From positions 43,331,131 to 43,395,130 of the forward strand of contig NC_065548.1 in the NCBI RefSeq assembly GCF_022605725.1: 64,000 nt of DNA, given 5' to 3'. Positions 63,752-64,000 of this stretch are shown here, piece by piece. Under the pieces are notes generated by a model. It was not told where the DNA came from, ran no database searches, and saw nothing but the letters and a program-made list of their open reading frames with translations. The DNA comes from Anthonomus grandis grandis. Lineage: Eukaryota; Arthropoda; Insecta; Coleoptera; Curculionidae. The position numbers and the translations under genes were made by a program. Position 1 is the stretch's first letter; the number at the start of each line of letters is the position of its first letter.

Positions 63752-64000
63752 GTATTTCACTAATTATCATCCTATCTGTGAGACCGAACTTCTATCTACC
63801 CTTTATGAAGTTCCTAAGAATTGCGATACCCGCATATTAAATTCCCATCCCGAAATTTGGCATAAATTATTAACTCCAAATTCATGGATCTATATAACTT
63901 CTCAACCAATTGATACTACAATTAGTTGTGAATCTGGAAAAGCAGTTAATTTGATCTTAAATAATACAGGAATAATTAAATTGCTTGAAAATTGCAAGAT
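63752..64000 (+). pseudogene. env: Errantivirus Env continues, runs off window
   Basis: The frame TNYHPICETELLSTLYEVPK and on to the window edge has the cysteine-containing ectodomain pattern of errantivirus Env and lines up with the env part that ends at 60400, with at most a few bases lost at the junction. The transmembrane segment and 3' LTR lie beyond the window. Confidence 0.75.

Overview
The window reads as an AT-rich arthropod nuclear locus, most likely an insect. The evidence is spliced genes with GT-AG introns, MADF-BESS proteins, Tc1/mariner, PIF/Harbinger, Transib-like and hAT/P-like transposons, Ty3/Gypsy elements including an errantivirus-like one with env, and a jockey-like LINE. 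No ordinary host housekeeping gene was recognised. It is a nested graveyard of mobile elements and endogenous viral sequence, and insertion order can be read from target-site duplications (TSDs) and split reading frames.

Layout. 1-3488: two related Tc1-like DD34E elements, the second complete and intact. 3500-5743: a DD41D mariner-type transposase followed by a ~485-bp arm that recurs at 22316-24756. 5955-7640: the gag/protease half of a Gypsy element. 7866-11956: a LINE split by a complete PIF/Harbinger (8583-11434) whose two genes lie on opposite strands with exons inside each other's introns. 11957-17134: a decayed protein-primed family-B DNA polymerase of the Polinton/adintovirus kind, split by a Tc1 element (13605-15198), followed by a spliced five-motif dUTPase. 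17990-22041: another DD41D relic, a 138-bp tandem repeat, a YqaJ-like exonuclease relic and an acidic ORF. 22042-27154: two small genes of one unnamed family; the first is split by a DD41D element with ~520-bp inverted repeats, whose right tip is itself split by an ambisense CRESS-DNA virus fragment (rep plus, cap minus). 27368-35564: a Gypsy element with near-identical LTRs, carrying a Transib/RAG1-like element in its leader (CACAGTG ends, 5-bp TSD CGGCG). 35759-38450: small ORFs and a second polymerase copy. 38572-42778 and ~43400-53800: two more PIF/Harbinger elements; the last is invaded by a 5.2-kb DUF7869-type element and a 3-kb element with 8-bp TSD. 54050-64000: an errantivirus-like gag-pol-env element with a candidate TTTAAAC slippery site plus pseudoknot.

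The outstanding feature is at 60401-63750. Inside the errantivirus env frame sits a CRESS-DNA virus genome of about 2,456 nt with intact rep, cap and a third ORF, present as one full unit plus two partial head-to-tail units. All three units begin at the same base, the right arm of a 9-bp origin hairpin, as expected if integration or concatemer formation began from a Rep nick. Env coding resumes on the far side. With the ambisense copy at 24757-26087, the locus holds two unrelated CRESS-virus integrations, each inside another mobile element.

Many broken frames differ by single bases, often in homopolymers, so some may be assembly errors rather than true decay. All calls rest on reading the sequence; no database search or alignment was run.
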